Under the pieces are notes generated by a model. The model saw only the letters and a list, made by a program, of their open reading frames with translations. It did no database searches and had not been told where the DNA came from. The position numbers and the translations under genes were made by a program. 64,000 bases of DNA, from positions 1 to 64,000 of the forward strand of contig NZ_JADKPZ010000003.1 in assembly GCF_016106035.1 (NCBI RefSeq), in the 5' to 3' direction. Positions 1-7,738 of the stretch are shown here, piece after piece; positions within the stretch are counted from its first letter, which is position 1, and every line of letters begins with the position of its first letter. Source of the stretch: Arcobacter vandammei. Its GTDB lineage: Bacteria; Campylobacterota; Campylobacteria; Campylobacterales; Arcobacteraceae.

Positions 1-1
1 A

Positions 2-76
2 TTACATCAAGGATTAGCTAAAAAAAGAAAGATAAAACTTATAGATGAATATCTAAGTAACTATAATAAAAAATGA
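2..76 (+). CDS. 3' end of an unidentified gene (partial)
   Basis: An open frame runs from the left edge to a TGA at 74-76 and encodes 24 residues ending in LSNYNKK. The fragment is basic and lysine-rich and too short to assign. It converges on the transporter gene that ends at 101, leaving only about 24 bases between the two stops. No other frame is open here. It could be a chance open frame, but its position flush against the neighbour's end fits a real gene tail. Confidence 0.4.
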   Translation, partial: LHQGLAKKRKIKLIDEYLSNYNKK

Positions 77-100
77 TAATTTAGCAACCCATTTTTTTCA

Positions 101-1639
101 TTAAGCCAAATTTTTTAAATAGATTCTTGACCCAAATACAAAGCCGTATAACTCTCCACCTAAACTATAAATATTGTTTGAAACATATCCATAATCTAAT
201 CCTAAATATGGAGAAATGATTAAACTATCTATTTGATACATTTGTGAAAGTTCGTTTCTTGTATAAAAGCCTTTATTCCCATACAAGCCCTCATCGTTAA
301 ATCCTCTAACACTATAAACCCCACCCATACTAATCTCTTCCGTTCCAAATAAATTGTTGTTTGAGTATTGACCTCTTAGATAAAAATTATATTTTAGATT
401 ATTTGCTGTATTAAAATATTTGTTAAATCCTAAATCAAATAGATATTTTGTAAAGTAAATATCTTGTTTAGAAATATCATCTTTATTTCCAGACAATCCT
501 TTTTTTACCATTAATTTACTATAGTAATCAAAGGTATCTGATTTATAATTATGTTTAAAACCTGCACTCAAAGATGAAATATTGTAACTTTGTAAGTCAA
601 GTTTTACATCATTTAAATAGTTTTTTGTGTATTTGTTTTCATAATTTAATAGTAACTCTATACTATGTTTATAAGAGTGAAAAAGTTTATATGAGCTATC
701 TATACCAAATGAGTAATTATTTCCATTTGATTGATAATTTGAGGAGAAATTATCTTTGTTTATCTGTTTATAGTTTGAGTAGTTATAGTAAATATCAAAT
801 AAAAATCTATCAACAGGAAAAGAGTAATTTATAGAAGTTCCAAGTGTTTTATCATTTGTTTTAAGTGCATGATTTGTAGAGTTTAAATTTAGGCTAAAAA
901 TATCACTTATGCCAAAAAGATTTTCATAGTTTAAGTTGCTATATATTTGGTATTTCCCTGTTTTGTCTTGACCAAAATTATTTATTCCAATATTTCCAAA
1001 AAGTTTATTTTCTAAGCTATGATTAAATATTTTTACTTCAGTATATCCTTCTTTCTGGCTTGGAATTAATTGTAAATCCAATTTTTGAGATTGTAATCTT
1101 TCTGCTTGTTTTACAATAGTTTCTAAATCTCTTAGATTTAAAACTTTATCTTTATGATTTATAAATAGATTTGAAATATTTATATTTTCACTCTCTATTT
1201 TTTCTATTTTTCCTTCAAGAATATATATATTTAGTTTTTTGGTTGTTAAATCCTCGGCTTTAAAATATGCTCTACTCGTAACATAGCCTTTATCTATATA
1301 TTTATTTGAAATTTTATCTCTTAAATTTGATAAGTTCTTTATCCCATTACACTTATTTAAATAAGGTTTTATTAAATCTTTAAAATCACTATTTTTAAAA
1401 ATAGTAGAACCTAAAATATTTATTTTATTAATTTCTATACAGTTTTCTTCTTTTTTATCTTGATCAATTTTAATTAGTTCATTGTCAAAATTTAAACTAT
1501 TTTTTTGTTGCTCATCAACTACTCTTTGCTCAAAAGCCTTTTTTTCCTCTAAATCTTTAATTTGTCTATTTATAATATCACTACTATTTTGTGCAAAAGA
1601 AGAGCTAAAAATAAAGATTAATAAAAGTATATATTTCAT
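101..1639 (-). CDS. TpsB-type outer-membrane transporter (ShlB/FhaC/HecB family)
   Basis: This 512-residue protein fits the two-partner-secretion transporters, which export a large TpsA adhesin or haemolysin across the outer membrane. Residues 1-16 form a signal peptide ending SSSFA. A charged helical segment follows (about 25-65), then a POTRA domain at about 67-150 containing the typical turn GYVTSRAYF, a second POTRA-like part to about 207, and a beta-barrel to the end. The family's conserved VRGF motif of the barrel-inserted loop is at 444-447. The chain ends IYLKNLA rather than with the usual terminal aromatic residue. No TpsA gene is visible in the window; one could lie beyond the left edge, downstream of this gene. 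Family assignment is firm, substrate unknown. Confidence 0.88.
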   Translation of the reverse strand: MKYILLLIFIFSSSFAQNSSDIINRQIKDLEEKKAFEQRVVDEQQKNSLNFDNELIKIDQDKKEENCIEINKINILGSTIFKNSDFKDLIKPYLNKCNGIKNLSNLRDKISNKYIDKGYVTSRAYFKAEDLTTKKLNIYILEGKIEKIESENINISNLFINHKDKVLNLRDLETIVKQAERLQSQKLDLQLIPSQKEGYTEVKIFNHSLENKLFGNIGINNFGQDKTGKYQIYSNLNYENLFGISDIFSLNLNSTNHALKTNDKTLGTSINYSFPVDRFLFDIYYNYSNYKQINKDNFSSNYQSNGNNYSFGIDSSYKLFHSYKHSIELLLNYENKYTKNYLNDVKLDLQSYNISSLSAGFKHNYKSDTFDYYSKLMVKKGLSGNKDDISKQDIYFTKYLFDLGFNKYFNTANNLKYNFYLRGQYSNNNLFGTEEISMGGVYSVRGFNDEGLYGNKGFYTRNELSQMYQIDSLIISPYLGLDYGYVSNNIYSLGGELYGFVFGSRIYLKNLA

Positions 1640-1753
1640 ATGTTCCCAATTGTTAATTTAATAATTTTGAATATTACTAAATAATTTATTATAATTTATT
1701 TAATTATTATAAATATGTTGAGTTTTTATACAATTATTCCACTATGTGTATGC

Positions 1754-1759
1754 TAAAAT
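1754..1759 (+). promoter_or_regulatory. Candidate -10 box for the OmpA-like lipoprotein gene
   Basis: TAAAAT lies 25 bases before the ATG at 1785, in an AT-rich gap between divergent genes. A purine-rich AAAAAGG follows just before the ATG. The promoter would fall inside the alternative GTG-initiated extension at 1746, which supports the ATG start. It is a single weak hexamer, so confidence is moderate. Confidence 0.35.
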
Positions 1760-1784
1760 CACAAAAATAACAAAAAGGCTTATT

Positions 1785-2531
1785 ATGAAAATATTAAATT
1801 TTAAAACAATTATTAGTATAGCACTTGCAGGAACACTATTTACAGGTTGTGCAACAGGTTCTGGAAATCAAAGTGGGCAAAATGAGGGCGGTTTTTTTAG
1901 TGATAACAAAGGTGCAATTATTGGAACAACAATTGGTGCAGTTGCTGGGACAATATTAGGAAATAATATTGGTAGTGGAAGTAAATCAAGAAACAAAGTA
2001 ATAGGTGGAGTTGCAGGAGCTGCTATTGGTGGAGCGATTGGATATAGTATTGATAAACAGGCAAAAGAAGTAGCTGAAAGTTTAAATACAGATGTAAATA
2101 ATAATCCAAATGCACAAATGGATCCAAATCAAGATTTAATAGTTTCAAATACTGATAAATATGTAAAAATAATGTTTAGAGATGATATGATGTTTGAAAC
2201 AAACTCTGCAAATCCAACATCTAGTGCAAGTCAAAAAATCACAAAGATAAATAGTGTATTAAAAAACTATCCAAATACTTTGGTTCAAGTTGTAGGGCAT
2301 ACTGATAATGCAGGAAAACATGCTTATAATCAAACTTTATCAGAAAAAAGAGCAAGTAATGTAGGAAATATTATATATGGAAATGGTGCAACAAATCAGA
2401 TATTTTCAAGAGGTTGTTCTTTTGATAAACCAGTTGTTGTAAATAGTTCAAAAGAGAATATGGCACTAAATAGAAGAGTTGAAGTTTATTTATATCCAAA
2501 TCAAGAGTCGGTTATTGATGTTTGTAAATAA
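1785..2531 (+). CDS. OmpA-family lipoprotein with glycine-zipper segment (YiaD-like)
   Basis: A 248-residue lipoprotein predicted to anchor in a membrane by lipid and bind peptidoglycan. Residues 1-22 form a lipoprotein signal ending in the lipobox LFTGC, with Cys22 as the acylation site. A Gly/Ala-rich glycine-zipper stretch follows at about 40-90 (repeats such as GAIIGTTIGAVAG and GGVAGAAIGGAIG). An OmpA C-terminal domain follows, with FETNSA, the peptidoglycan-binding VVGHTDNAG and the late NRRVEVYLYP. I chose the ATG at 1785 over an in-frame GTG at 1746, because only the ATG gives a proper signal peptide and has an AAGG ribosome site. The architecture is that of YiaD/glycine-zipper OmpA proteins; the exact role is unknown. 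Confidence 0.87.
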   Translation: MKILNFKTIISIALAGTLFTGCATGSGNQSGQNEGGFFSDNKGAIIGTTIGAVAGTILGNNIGSGSKSRNKVIGGVAGAAIGGAIGYSIDKQAKEVAESLNTDVNNNPNAQMDPNQDLIVSNTDKYVKIMFRDDMMFETNSANPTSSASQKITKINSVLKNYPNTLVQVVGHTDNAGKHAYNQTLSEKRASNVGNIIYGNGATNQIFSRGCSFDKPVVVNSSKENMALNRRVEVYLYPNQESVIDVCK

Positions 2532-2539
2532 GCTTTTGC

Positions 2540-2545
2540 TAAAAT
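2540..2545 (+). promoter_or_regulatory. -10 box predicting a leaderless midA-like transcript
   Basis: TAAAAT ends 6 bases before the ATG at 2552, so transcription from it would begin at or next to the start codon. There is no ribosome-binding sequence before that ATG. The box could also be chance, with the gene read by run-through from the lipoprotein gene 20 bases upstream. Confidence 0.4.
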
Positions 2546-2551
2546 CTTAGA

Positions 2552-3556
2552 ATGATAAGATTTAGCGAATATTTTAACTCTTGGCTATATGAAAAAGATG
2601 GCTACTACACAAACTACAAAAACATAGGTAAAGATGGAGATTTCTTTACCTCTGTTAGTGTTTCACAATTTTTTGGTGGAGCAATTGCTAAAAAAATTAT
2701 TTCAACAATTGAAGATGATTTTTTAGATAAGAACTCTACAATTTTAGAAATAGGTGCTGAAAAAGGCTATTTACTAGCTGATATTATTCAATTTATTTAT
2801 ACTTTAAAACCAGAATTACTTCAAACACTAAATTTTGCAATTTTAGAAAAATATGAGAATTTAAGAGATATTCAAAAAAAATATCTTTTTGACTCTTTTG
2901 GAGACTCTATAAATTTCAGACATTATGAAGATATTGAAGATATAAAACTTGATAGTGCTTTTATTGTTTCAAATGAAATTTTTGACTCTTTTTCTTGTGA
3001 TTTGGTATTTACAAAAGATGAGATTTTGCATCAAGCTTTTGTAGAAAATCATAAAGTAGAATTTTTACCTTGTAAAGATGAGAAGATTTTAGAGCATTGC
3101 GAAAAATATGGAATTAAAAATGGAGAAATATCGCTTTCATATTTTGATTTTATAACAAAGCTTTGTAAAAATATAAAAACTTTTGAATTTGTTACATTTG
3201 ATTATGGAGATAAATATTTTCGAGATGATTTTAGTTTAAGAATTTATCAAAATCATTTGGTTTTTCCTTTTTTTGAAGAGAATTTAGACTTAAAAGAGTT
3301 GTATAAAAAATCTGATATTACTTATGATGTACATTTTGATTATATAATTGATTGTTTTAGAGAAAATTTTGTAGATGATTTTTTGTTTCAAACTCAAGCA
3401 AAAGCCTTGATTGATTTTGGAATTTTGGATTTATTAGAGATTTTAAAAAGTAAAATAGATGAAAAAAATTATCAAATAGAGCTACAAAAGGTAAAGAAAT
3501 TGATAAATCCAAGTCAATTGGGCGAAAGATTTAAGTGCTTAAGCATAAGAAAATAG
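2552..3556 (+). CDS. MidA/NDUFAF7-like SAM-dependent methyltransferase (DUF185)
   Basis: A 334-residue class I methyltransferase of the DUF185 family, whose mitochondrial relative NDUFAF7 (MidA) methylates an arginine of a complex I subunit. The start matches the family: a YFNSWLYEKDGYY segment, then GDFFTSVSVSQFFGGAIA, then the SAM-binding loop ILEIGAEKGYLLADI at about 69-83. A later VTFDYGDKY segment is also typical. In bacteria the substrate is unproven. It follows the OmpA lipoprotein by 20 bases and precedes thiS. Translation begins without a recognisable ribosome site. Confidence 0.8.
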   Translation: MIRFSEYFNSWLYEKDGYYTNYKNIGKDGDFFTSVSVSQFFGGAIAKKIISTIEDDFLDKNSTILEIGAEKGYLLADIIQFIYTLKPELLQTLNFAILEKYENLRDIQKKYLFDSFGDSINFRHYEDIEDIKLDSAFIVSNEIFDSFSCDLVFTKDEILHQAFVENHKVEFLPCKDEKILEHCEKYGIKNGEISLSYFDFITKLCKNIKTFEFVTFDYGDKYFRDDFSLRIYQNHLVFPFFEENLDLKELYKKSDITYDVHFDYIIDCFRENFVDDFLFQTQAKALIDFGILDLLEILKSKIDEKNYQIELQKVKKLINPSQLGERFKCLSIRK

Positions 3557-3565
3557 CCCAAAAAG

Positions 3566-3571
3566 TATAAT
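3566..3571 (+). promoter_or_regulatory. -10 box for thiS-yraN
   Basis: A perfect TATAAT 29 bases before the GTG start of thiS, followed by the ribosome site AAGGA at 3591-3595. Spacing fits a short leader. I see no convincing -35 hexamer, which is usual for this bacterial group. Confidence 0.6.
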
Positions 3572-3600
3572 CATTTTTATTAAAAATATAAAGGAATTTT

Positions 3601-3801
3601 GTGAAAATTACTGTAAATGGTGAAATAATGAATTTTAAAGATAACTCAACACTTTTAGAGATAATAAAAGAGCTGAAAATTGAAGATAAAGTAATGGCAG
3701 CAGCTATTAATATGGATATTGTAAAAAAAGATATTTGGAATACTTATGAGCCAAAAGAGAATGATGTTTTAGAGCTTCTAAATTTTGTTGGTGGCGGGTA
3801 A
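3601..3801 (+). CDS. thiS: Sulfur-carrier protein ThiS
   Basis: A 66-residue ubiquitin-like protein ending in the diagnostic Gly-Gly-Gly tail (NFVGGG). In thiamine synthesis the terminal glycine is adenylated by ThiF and becomes a thiocarboxylate that donates sulfur to the thiazole ring made by ThiG. The opening KITVNGEIMNF and the central VMAAAINMDIVKK are typical. It starts with GTG behind AAGGA. Other thi genes are not adjacent. YraN follows 5 bases later, so the pair is probably co-transcribed. Confidence 0.88.
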   Translation: MKITVNGEIMNFKDNSTLLEIIKELKIEDKVMAAAINMDIVKKDIWNTYEPKENDVLELLNFVGGG

Positions 3802-3806
3802 ATAGT

Positions 3807-4139
3807 ATGAGTAGAGAAAAGGGAAATTTTGCTGAGAAAAGAGCAATTTCCTTTTTGGAAGATTTAGGTTTTCAAATAGTGGAGACAAATTTCTATGCAA
3901 AAAAATTAGGAGAGATTGATATTATTGCAAAAAAAGATGAGGTTTATCGTTTTTGCGAAGTAAAATCTGGTTTGGATTATGAAAGTGCAATTTCAAATTT
4001 GACTCCTAAAAAATTATCAAAAATTAAGAGAAGTGTAGAGTATTATTTACAAATAAAATCTCTGAATACTGCTTTTTGTATAGATGCTATTGTTGTAAGT
4101 GATGAAAATATTGAATTAATAGAAAATATTACAATGTGA
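3807..4139 (+). CDS. YraN/UPF0102 family nuclease-fold protein
   Basis: A 110-residue member of the YraN family, which has a Holliday-junction-resolvase-like restriction-endonuclease fold; its cellular role is not settled. The family signature is visible: GNFAEKRAISFLEDLGF, then GEIDIIAKKDEVYRFCEVKSG, giving the conserved E-x-D...E-x-K arrangement of a PD-(D/E)xK core. Length is normal. It starts 5 bases after thiS. Its stop codon lies inside the left arm of the small hairpin at 4138-4155. Confidence 0.85.
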   Translation: MSREKGNFAEKRAISFLEDLGFQIVETNFYAKKLGEIDIIAKKDEVYRFCEVKSGLDYESAISNLTPKKLSKIKRSVEYYLQIKSLNTAFCIDAIVVSDENIELIENITM

Positions 4140-4173
4140 CCTAAGGGTGAAGGTCGCAAAAAAACACCCTTAG
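4138..4173 (+). promoter_or_regulatory. Two mutually exclusive hairpins after yraN
   Basis: A 9-base arm at 4141-4149 (CTAAGGGTG) pairs perfectly with 4165-4173 (CACCCTTAG). A 5-base arm at 4138-4142 (GACCT) pairs with 4151-4155 (AGGTC). The two pairings share bases, so only one can form at a time. No T-run follows on the plus strand. It may simply be a terminator of the thiS-yraN transcript, or an attenuator-like switch before bioF. Confidence 0.45.
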
Positions 4174-4298
4174 TGACTTGTATACTTGTTTTTGTAGTAC
4201 AAAAGAATTATAATTTATCTTAATAGCAAAAAACTAGCATTTTATGTAAAATATTATAATTTTTGTAATTAACCTATTTAACATCACATTTTGGCTAT

Positions 4299-4304
4299 TA
4301 TAAT
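4299..4304 (+). promoter_or_regulatory. -10 box for the bioF-carbonic anhydrase operon
   Basis: A perfect TATAAT 21 bases before the TTG start of bioF. Two further TATAAT hexamers lie upstream at 4209-4214 and 4255-4260, each in the same ATTATAATTT context. This one is best placed relative to the ribosome site GGAGA near 4316-4320. Confidence 0.5.
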
Positions 4305-4324
4305 TTATTATTTATGGAGAAATT

Positions 4325-5428
4325 TTGTACGAAAAAGAGCTAGAAGCAATAAAAAAAGCAAACCGTTTTAGAAATAGAGTGGTTTTTGATAAAAATTTAC
4401 TTGACCTTGCATCAAATGATTATTTGGGTTTGGCTCAAAATAAAAAACTTTTTGAAAAGGCTTATAAAAGAGTTTTAAAAAATCACTATTTTTCACCAAA
4501 AGCCTCAATGTTAGTAAATGGTTACTCAAAAATTCATCAAAAATTTGAAAATTTACTTTGCAAAGCAAATGGCTTTGAAAAAGCTATTATTGTTGGAAGT
4601 GGATTTTTAGCAAATATCTCTTTGATTGAAAGTTTGGTGCGAAAAAATGATACTCTTTTTATTGATGAAGAGTATCATGCAAGTGGAATTTTGGCTTCAA
4701 AATTACTTGATTCTAAACAAGTAATAACTTTTTCTCATAATGATGAAAAAGATTTGGAAAATAAGCTTTTATCTTGTCAAAATAGTGGACGAAAGGTTAT
4801 AGCAATAGAGGGTGTTTACTCTATGAATGGAAATATTGCAAAAAAAGAGATATTTGATATAGCAAACAAATACAATGCTCTTTTAGTTGTTGATGAAGCC
4901 CATAGTTCTGGTGTAATTGGAGAAAATCTTTTAGGAATTTATGATTATTATAATATAAAAATAGAAGATAATCATATAAAAATGGGAACTTTAGGAAAAG
5001 CTTATGGCTCTTACGGAGCTTATATTTTGGCATCAAAAAATATAATAGAATTTTTACAAAATAGGGCAAAACCAATAATCTACTCAACCGCTCCATCGCT
5101 ATTTGATACAGCTTTAGGATATGAAAGTTTAAAATATATTCTAAATAATAAAAAAGCTTTAAAACAAAAAATTAAACAAAATTTAAATATAATCCAAAGC
5201 TATTTAGGAATAAATTCAAAATCACTAATTATTCCAATACTAGTAAATGATAATAAAAAGGTCTTAAAGATACAAAAAATCTTAAAAGAAAATGGCTTCT
5301 TAGTTGGTGCAATAAGACAACCAACGGTTAAAAAAGCGATTATTAGGCTTATAGCTAAGGTTGATATAAAACCTTATGAGTTGAAAAAAGCTTGTGATTT
5401 AATAAAGGATTTAAATGCAAATAAATGA
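4325..5428 (+). CDS. bioF: 8-amino-7-oxononanoate synthase-like PLP enzyme
   Basis: A 367-residue alpha-oxoamine synthase of fold type I. BioF condenses pimeloyl-ACP (or -CoA) with L-alanine in biotin synthesis. Visible motifs are NDYLGLA near the start, the PLP-stacking region DEEYHASG at 114-121, VVDEAHSSG at 188-196 (D190, H193) and the Schiff-base lysine in GTLGKAYG (K225). The start is TTG with GGAGA just upstream; no ATG is available before the conserved region. It is slightly shorter than E. coli BioF (about 384). Related enzymes (Kbl, HemA) share the fold, but the loops and length fit BioF best. The downstream gene overlaps its end by 14 bases. Confidence 0.83.
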   Translation: MYEKELEAIKKANRFRNRVVFDKNLLDLASNDYLGLAQNKKLFEKAYKRVLKNHYFSPKASMLVNGYSKIHQKFENLLCKANGFEKAIIVGSGFLANISLIESLVRKNDTLFIDEEYHASGILASKLLDSKQVITFSHNDEKDLENKLLSCQNSGRKVIAIEGVYSMNGNIAKKEIFDIANKYNALLVVDEAHSSGVIGENLLGIYDYYNIKIEDNHIKMGTLGKAYGSYGAYILASKNIIEFLQNRAKPIIYSTAPSLFDTALGYESLKYILNNKKALKQKIKQNLNIIQSYLGINSKSLIIPILVNDNKKVLKIQKILKENGFLVGAIRQPTVKKAIIRLIAKVDIKPYELKKACDLIKDLNANK

Positions 5429-6068
5429 TTTGATAAAAGGCAATAAAAAGTTTAGAGAAGCTAGATTTACAAAGTATGAGACAGATTTAAAACAACTTTC
5501 ACAAGATGGGCAAAACCCAGATATTCTTTTTATTGGTTGTAGCGATAGTAGGGTTACACCAGAGCTTGTTCTTGATACAAAACCAGGAGATATGTTTACT
5601 CTTAGAAATGTTGGAAATTTTGTACCACCATATAATCCAGACAATGATTATCACGGAAGTAGTGCGGTTATTGAATATGCTGTAAATGTACTTAATGTAA
5701 AGCATATTATTGTTTGTGGGCATTCACACTGTGGAGCTTGTAGAAGTCTATATAAAGATTTAGGTGATAGCCCCGAGCTTATAAATATTAAAAAATGGTT
5801 GGAACTTGGAAAAAAAGCAAAAGAGTACACACTTTTGGCAACACAAAATAAAGAAGATAAAGAGCAAATTTATCAAACAACTGAAAAAGTATCAATAGTT
5901 TATCAAATGGAAAATTTACTTACTTTTCCGTATATTGTAAAAAGAATTAAAGAAGGTTCGCTTCAAATTCATGGGTGGTATTATAGAATAGAAAATGGAG
6001 CAATTGAGTTTTATGATGGAGCTGATTGTACATTTAAACCAATAGAAGAGTTTAGAAATGAGTTATGA
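5415..6068 (+). CDS. Beta-class carbonic anhydrase
   Basis: A 217-residue cytoplasmic zinc enzyme that interconverts CO2 and bicarbonate, here presumably supplying bicarbonate to carboxylases in a capnophilic bacterium. Zinc ligands are C42, H103 and C106 (in GCSDSRV and CGHSHCGAC), with the catalytic dyad D44/R46. The segment RNVGNFVPP is also typical. No signal peptide is present. It overlaps bioF by 14 bases and the next small gene by 11, so the three form one transcription unit. Confidence 0.93.
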   Translation: MQINDLIKGNKKFREARFTKYETDLKQLSQDGQNPDILFIGCSDSRVTPELVLDTKPGDMFTLRNVGNFVPPYNPDNDYHGSSAVIEYAVNVLNVKHIIVCGHSHCGACRSLYKDLGDSPELINIKKWLELGKKAKEYTLLATQNKEDKEQIYQTTEKVSIVYQMENLLTFPYIVKRIKEGSLQIHGWYYRIENGAIEFYDGADCTFKPIEEFRNEL

Positions 6069-6375
6069 AACTAGAAAATTACCTAAAAAAACTGTAATTA
6101 CAATATCAATTTTAATTTTTTTAGGAATAGTTGTATATTTTTTTATAGAAACTATGAAAAATGAAAAATTTAAAGAAGTTTTAGCAGATTTAGGACATAA
6201 AGATATAAAAAATTTAAAAGTAATAAATAGAATAAATGTTGAAGATGTTGTAACTAAAAATAAAAGTTATGTCTATAAACTAGCTTTTTATGATAACAGT
6301 TTAAATAAAGAGTGTGTTGGTTTTGTTTACCGAGCAAAAGATAAAACTTATACAGAAGATTTAGATTGTAAATAA
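6058..6375 (+). CDS. Small single-pass membrane protein, unknown function
   Basis: A 105-residue protein not recognised. After a short basic N-terminus, residues about 15-33 form one membrane helix (ITISILIFLGIVVYFFIE). The remaining 70 residues are charged and contain two cysteines, one near the very end (LDCK). It overlaps the carbonic anhydrase gene by 11 bases and precedes mqnE by 10, so it is embedded in an operon. I infer an inner-membrane protein with a soluble tail, probably periplasmic. Confidence 0.7.
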   Translation: MSYETRKLPKKTVITISILIFLGIVVYFFIETMKNEKFKEVLADLGHKDIKNLKVINRINVEDVVTKNKSYVYKLAFYDNSLNKECVGFVYRAKDKTYTEDLDCK

Positions 6376-6385
6376 TGGGGATATA

Positions 6386-7447
6386 ATGACTTTAATTGAG
6401 AAATTAGAAAATAATATAAGATTAGATTATGAAGATGGAGTTAAACTTTTTGATTTAGATGTTATAACTTTGGGATATTATGCAAATAAAATAAGAGAAG
6501 AGAAACATCAAAAAAAAACATATTTTAATATAAATAGACATATAAATCCTACAAATATCTGTAAAGATGTTTGCCAGTTTTGTGCATATAGTGCAAGTAG
6601 AAAAAATCCAAATCAATATACTTTAAGTCATGAAGAGATTTTAGAAACTGTAAAAAACTCATCTAAAAATGGAATAAAAGAGGTGCATATAGTTTCAGCT
6701 CACAATCCTCATACAGGATTAGAGTGGTATATGGATATTTTTAGAAAAATTAAAAAAGAGTATCCAAATATTCATATAAAAGCTTTAACTGCTGCTGAAA
6801 TTCACTTTTTAAGCACACAATATAACCTAAGCTATGAAGATATTATAAATACTATGTGTGAAAGTGGTGTTGATTCAATGCCAGGTGGTGGAGCTGAGAT
6901 TTTTGATGAAAAGGTGCGAAAAAGAATTTGCGGTGGAAAAGTAACTTCAGAGCAATGGTTGGAAATTCACAAACTTTGGCATGAAAAAGGAAGAAAAAGT
7001 AATGCTACTATGCTTTTTGGACATATTGAAACAAGAGAACACAGAGTTGATCATATTTTAAGACTTAGAAATCTACAAGATATAACAGGTGGATTTAATG
7101 CCTTTATTCCTTTGGTTTTTCAAACTGAAAATAACTACTTAAAAGTAAAAGAGCCTGTAACTGCAAATGAAATCTTAAAGACTTACGCAGTTGCTAGAAT
7201 TTTACTTGATAATATTCCAAATATAAAAGCATATTGGGCAACTTCAACTGTAAAATTAGCACTTATCGCTCAAGAATTTGGGGCAAATGATGTAGATGGA
7301 ACTATTGAAAAAGAGTCAATTCAAAGTGCTGCTGGAGCAAAAAGTAGACATGGAATAGCACAAAATGAGTTTGTTGATTTGATAAAAAATTCTGGTTTTA
7401 TTCCAGTTGAGAGAGATAGTATTTATAATGAATTAAAAGTTTGGTAA
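6386..7447 (+). CDS. mqnE: Aminofutalosine synthase MqnE (radical SAM)
   Basis: A 353-residue radical SAM enzyme that joins 3-[(1-carboxyvinyl)oxy]benzoate to the adenosyl group of SAM, giving aminofutalosine in the futalosine route to menaquinone. The cluster motif CxxxCxxC is C59, C63, C66 (ICKDVCQFCAYSA). VDSMPGGGAEIFD and the late SRHGIAQ segment are typical of the MqnE/MqnC/CofG group. Overall resemblance is to MqnE rather than the cyclase MqnC, with a small chance of confusion between them. A GGGG ribosome site precedes the ATG. A run of nine A at 6510-6518 lies in the coding sequence. Confidence 0.85.
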   Translation: MTLIEKLENNIRLDYEDGVKLFDLDVITLGYYANKIREEKHQKKTYFNINRHINPTNICKDVCQFCAYSASRKNPNQYTLSHEEILETVKNSSKNGIKEVHIVSAHNPHTGLEWYMDIFRKIKKEYPNIHIKALTAAEIHFLSTQYNLSYEDIINTMCESGVDSMPGGGAEIFDEKVRKRICGGKVTSEQWLEIHKLWHEKGRKSNATMLFGHIETREHRVDHILRLRNLQDITGGFNAFIPLVFQTENNYLKVKEPVTANEILKTYAVARILLDNIPNIKAYWATSTVKLALIAQEFGANDVDGTIEKESIQSAAGAKSRHGIAQNEFVDLIKNSGFIPVERDSIYNELKVW

Positions 7448-7467
7448 AAATATTATATTTTTACCAA
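7441..7467. terminator. Bidirectional hairpin between mqnE and the fliT-like gene
   Basis: An 11-base perfect inverted repeat (TTGGTAAAAAT at 7441-7451 against 7457-7467) with a 5-base loop, in a 21-base gap between convergent genes. It overlaps the mqnE stop codon and nearly touches the stop of the minus-strand gene. The arms supply A- and T-runs for either direction. Confidence 0.6.
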
Positions 7468-7468
7468 A

Positions 7469-7738
7469 TTAATTTCTTAAAAATCTTTTCATTTTTTTAA
7501 GATTTTGTAACTCATTATTTGTATATTCTTTGTGAGTTTTTAGGAAATTTAGATTTTTATAAAATAGTTCTTCAAGTTGTTTTAAATCACTTAACTCTAA
7601 ATCAAAATCTTCAATCTTGAAATTATCTAAATAATCCTTACACCAAACAACTAAAGCATCAGCTTTTTCAAAAGAGTCAAGCGAATCAATATAATTTAAT
7701 TCGCCTAAAGCTTTTATAGACCAGTTTCGTCTTTCCAT
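7469..7738 (-). CDS. Small flagellar-cluster protein, FliT-like candidate
   Basis: An 89-residue helical protein. It overlaps the end of fliS by 25 bases and is the last gene of that unit. In many bacteria the gene after fliS is fliT, an export chaperone for the cap protein FliD; size, charge and position fit, but I cannot recognise the sequence. Two aromatic/acidic helices (VVWCKDYLDNFKIEDF and LKQLEELFYKNLNFLKTH) dominate. A FliT-like chaperone is inferred from context only. Confidence 0.6.
   Translation of the reverse strand: MERRNWSIKALGELNYIDSLDSFEKADALVVWCKDYLDNFKIEDFDLELSDLKQLEELFYKNLNFLKTHKEYTNNELQNLKKMKRFLRN

Noticed and set aside
1681-1710. Short AT-rich direct repeat (ATAATTTATT twice in tandem)
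   Set aside because: The unit is only 10 bases of A and T in a promoter gap; this is expected by composition and shows no further copies.
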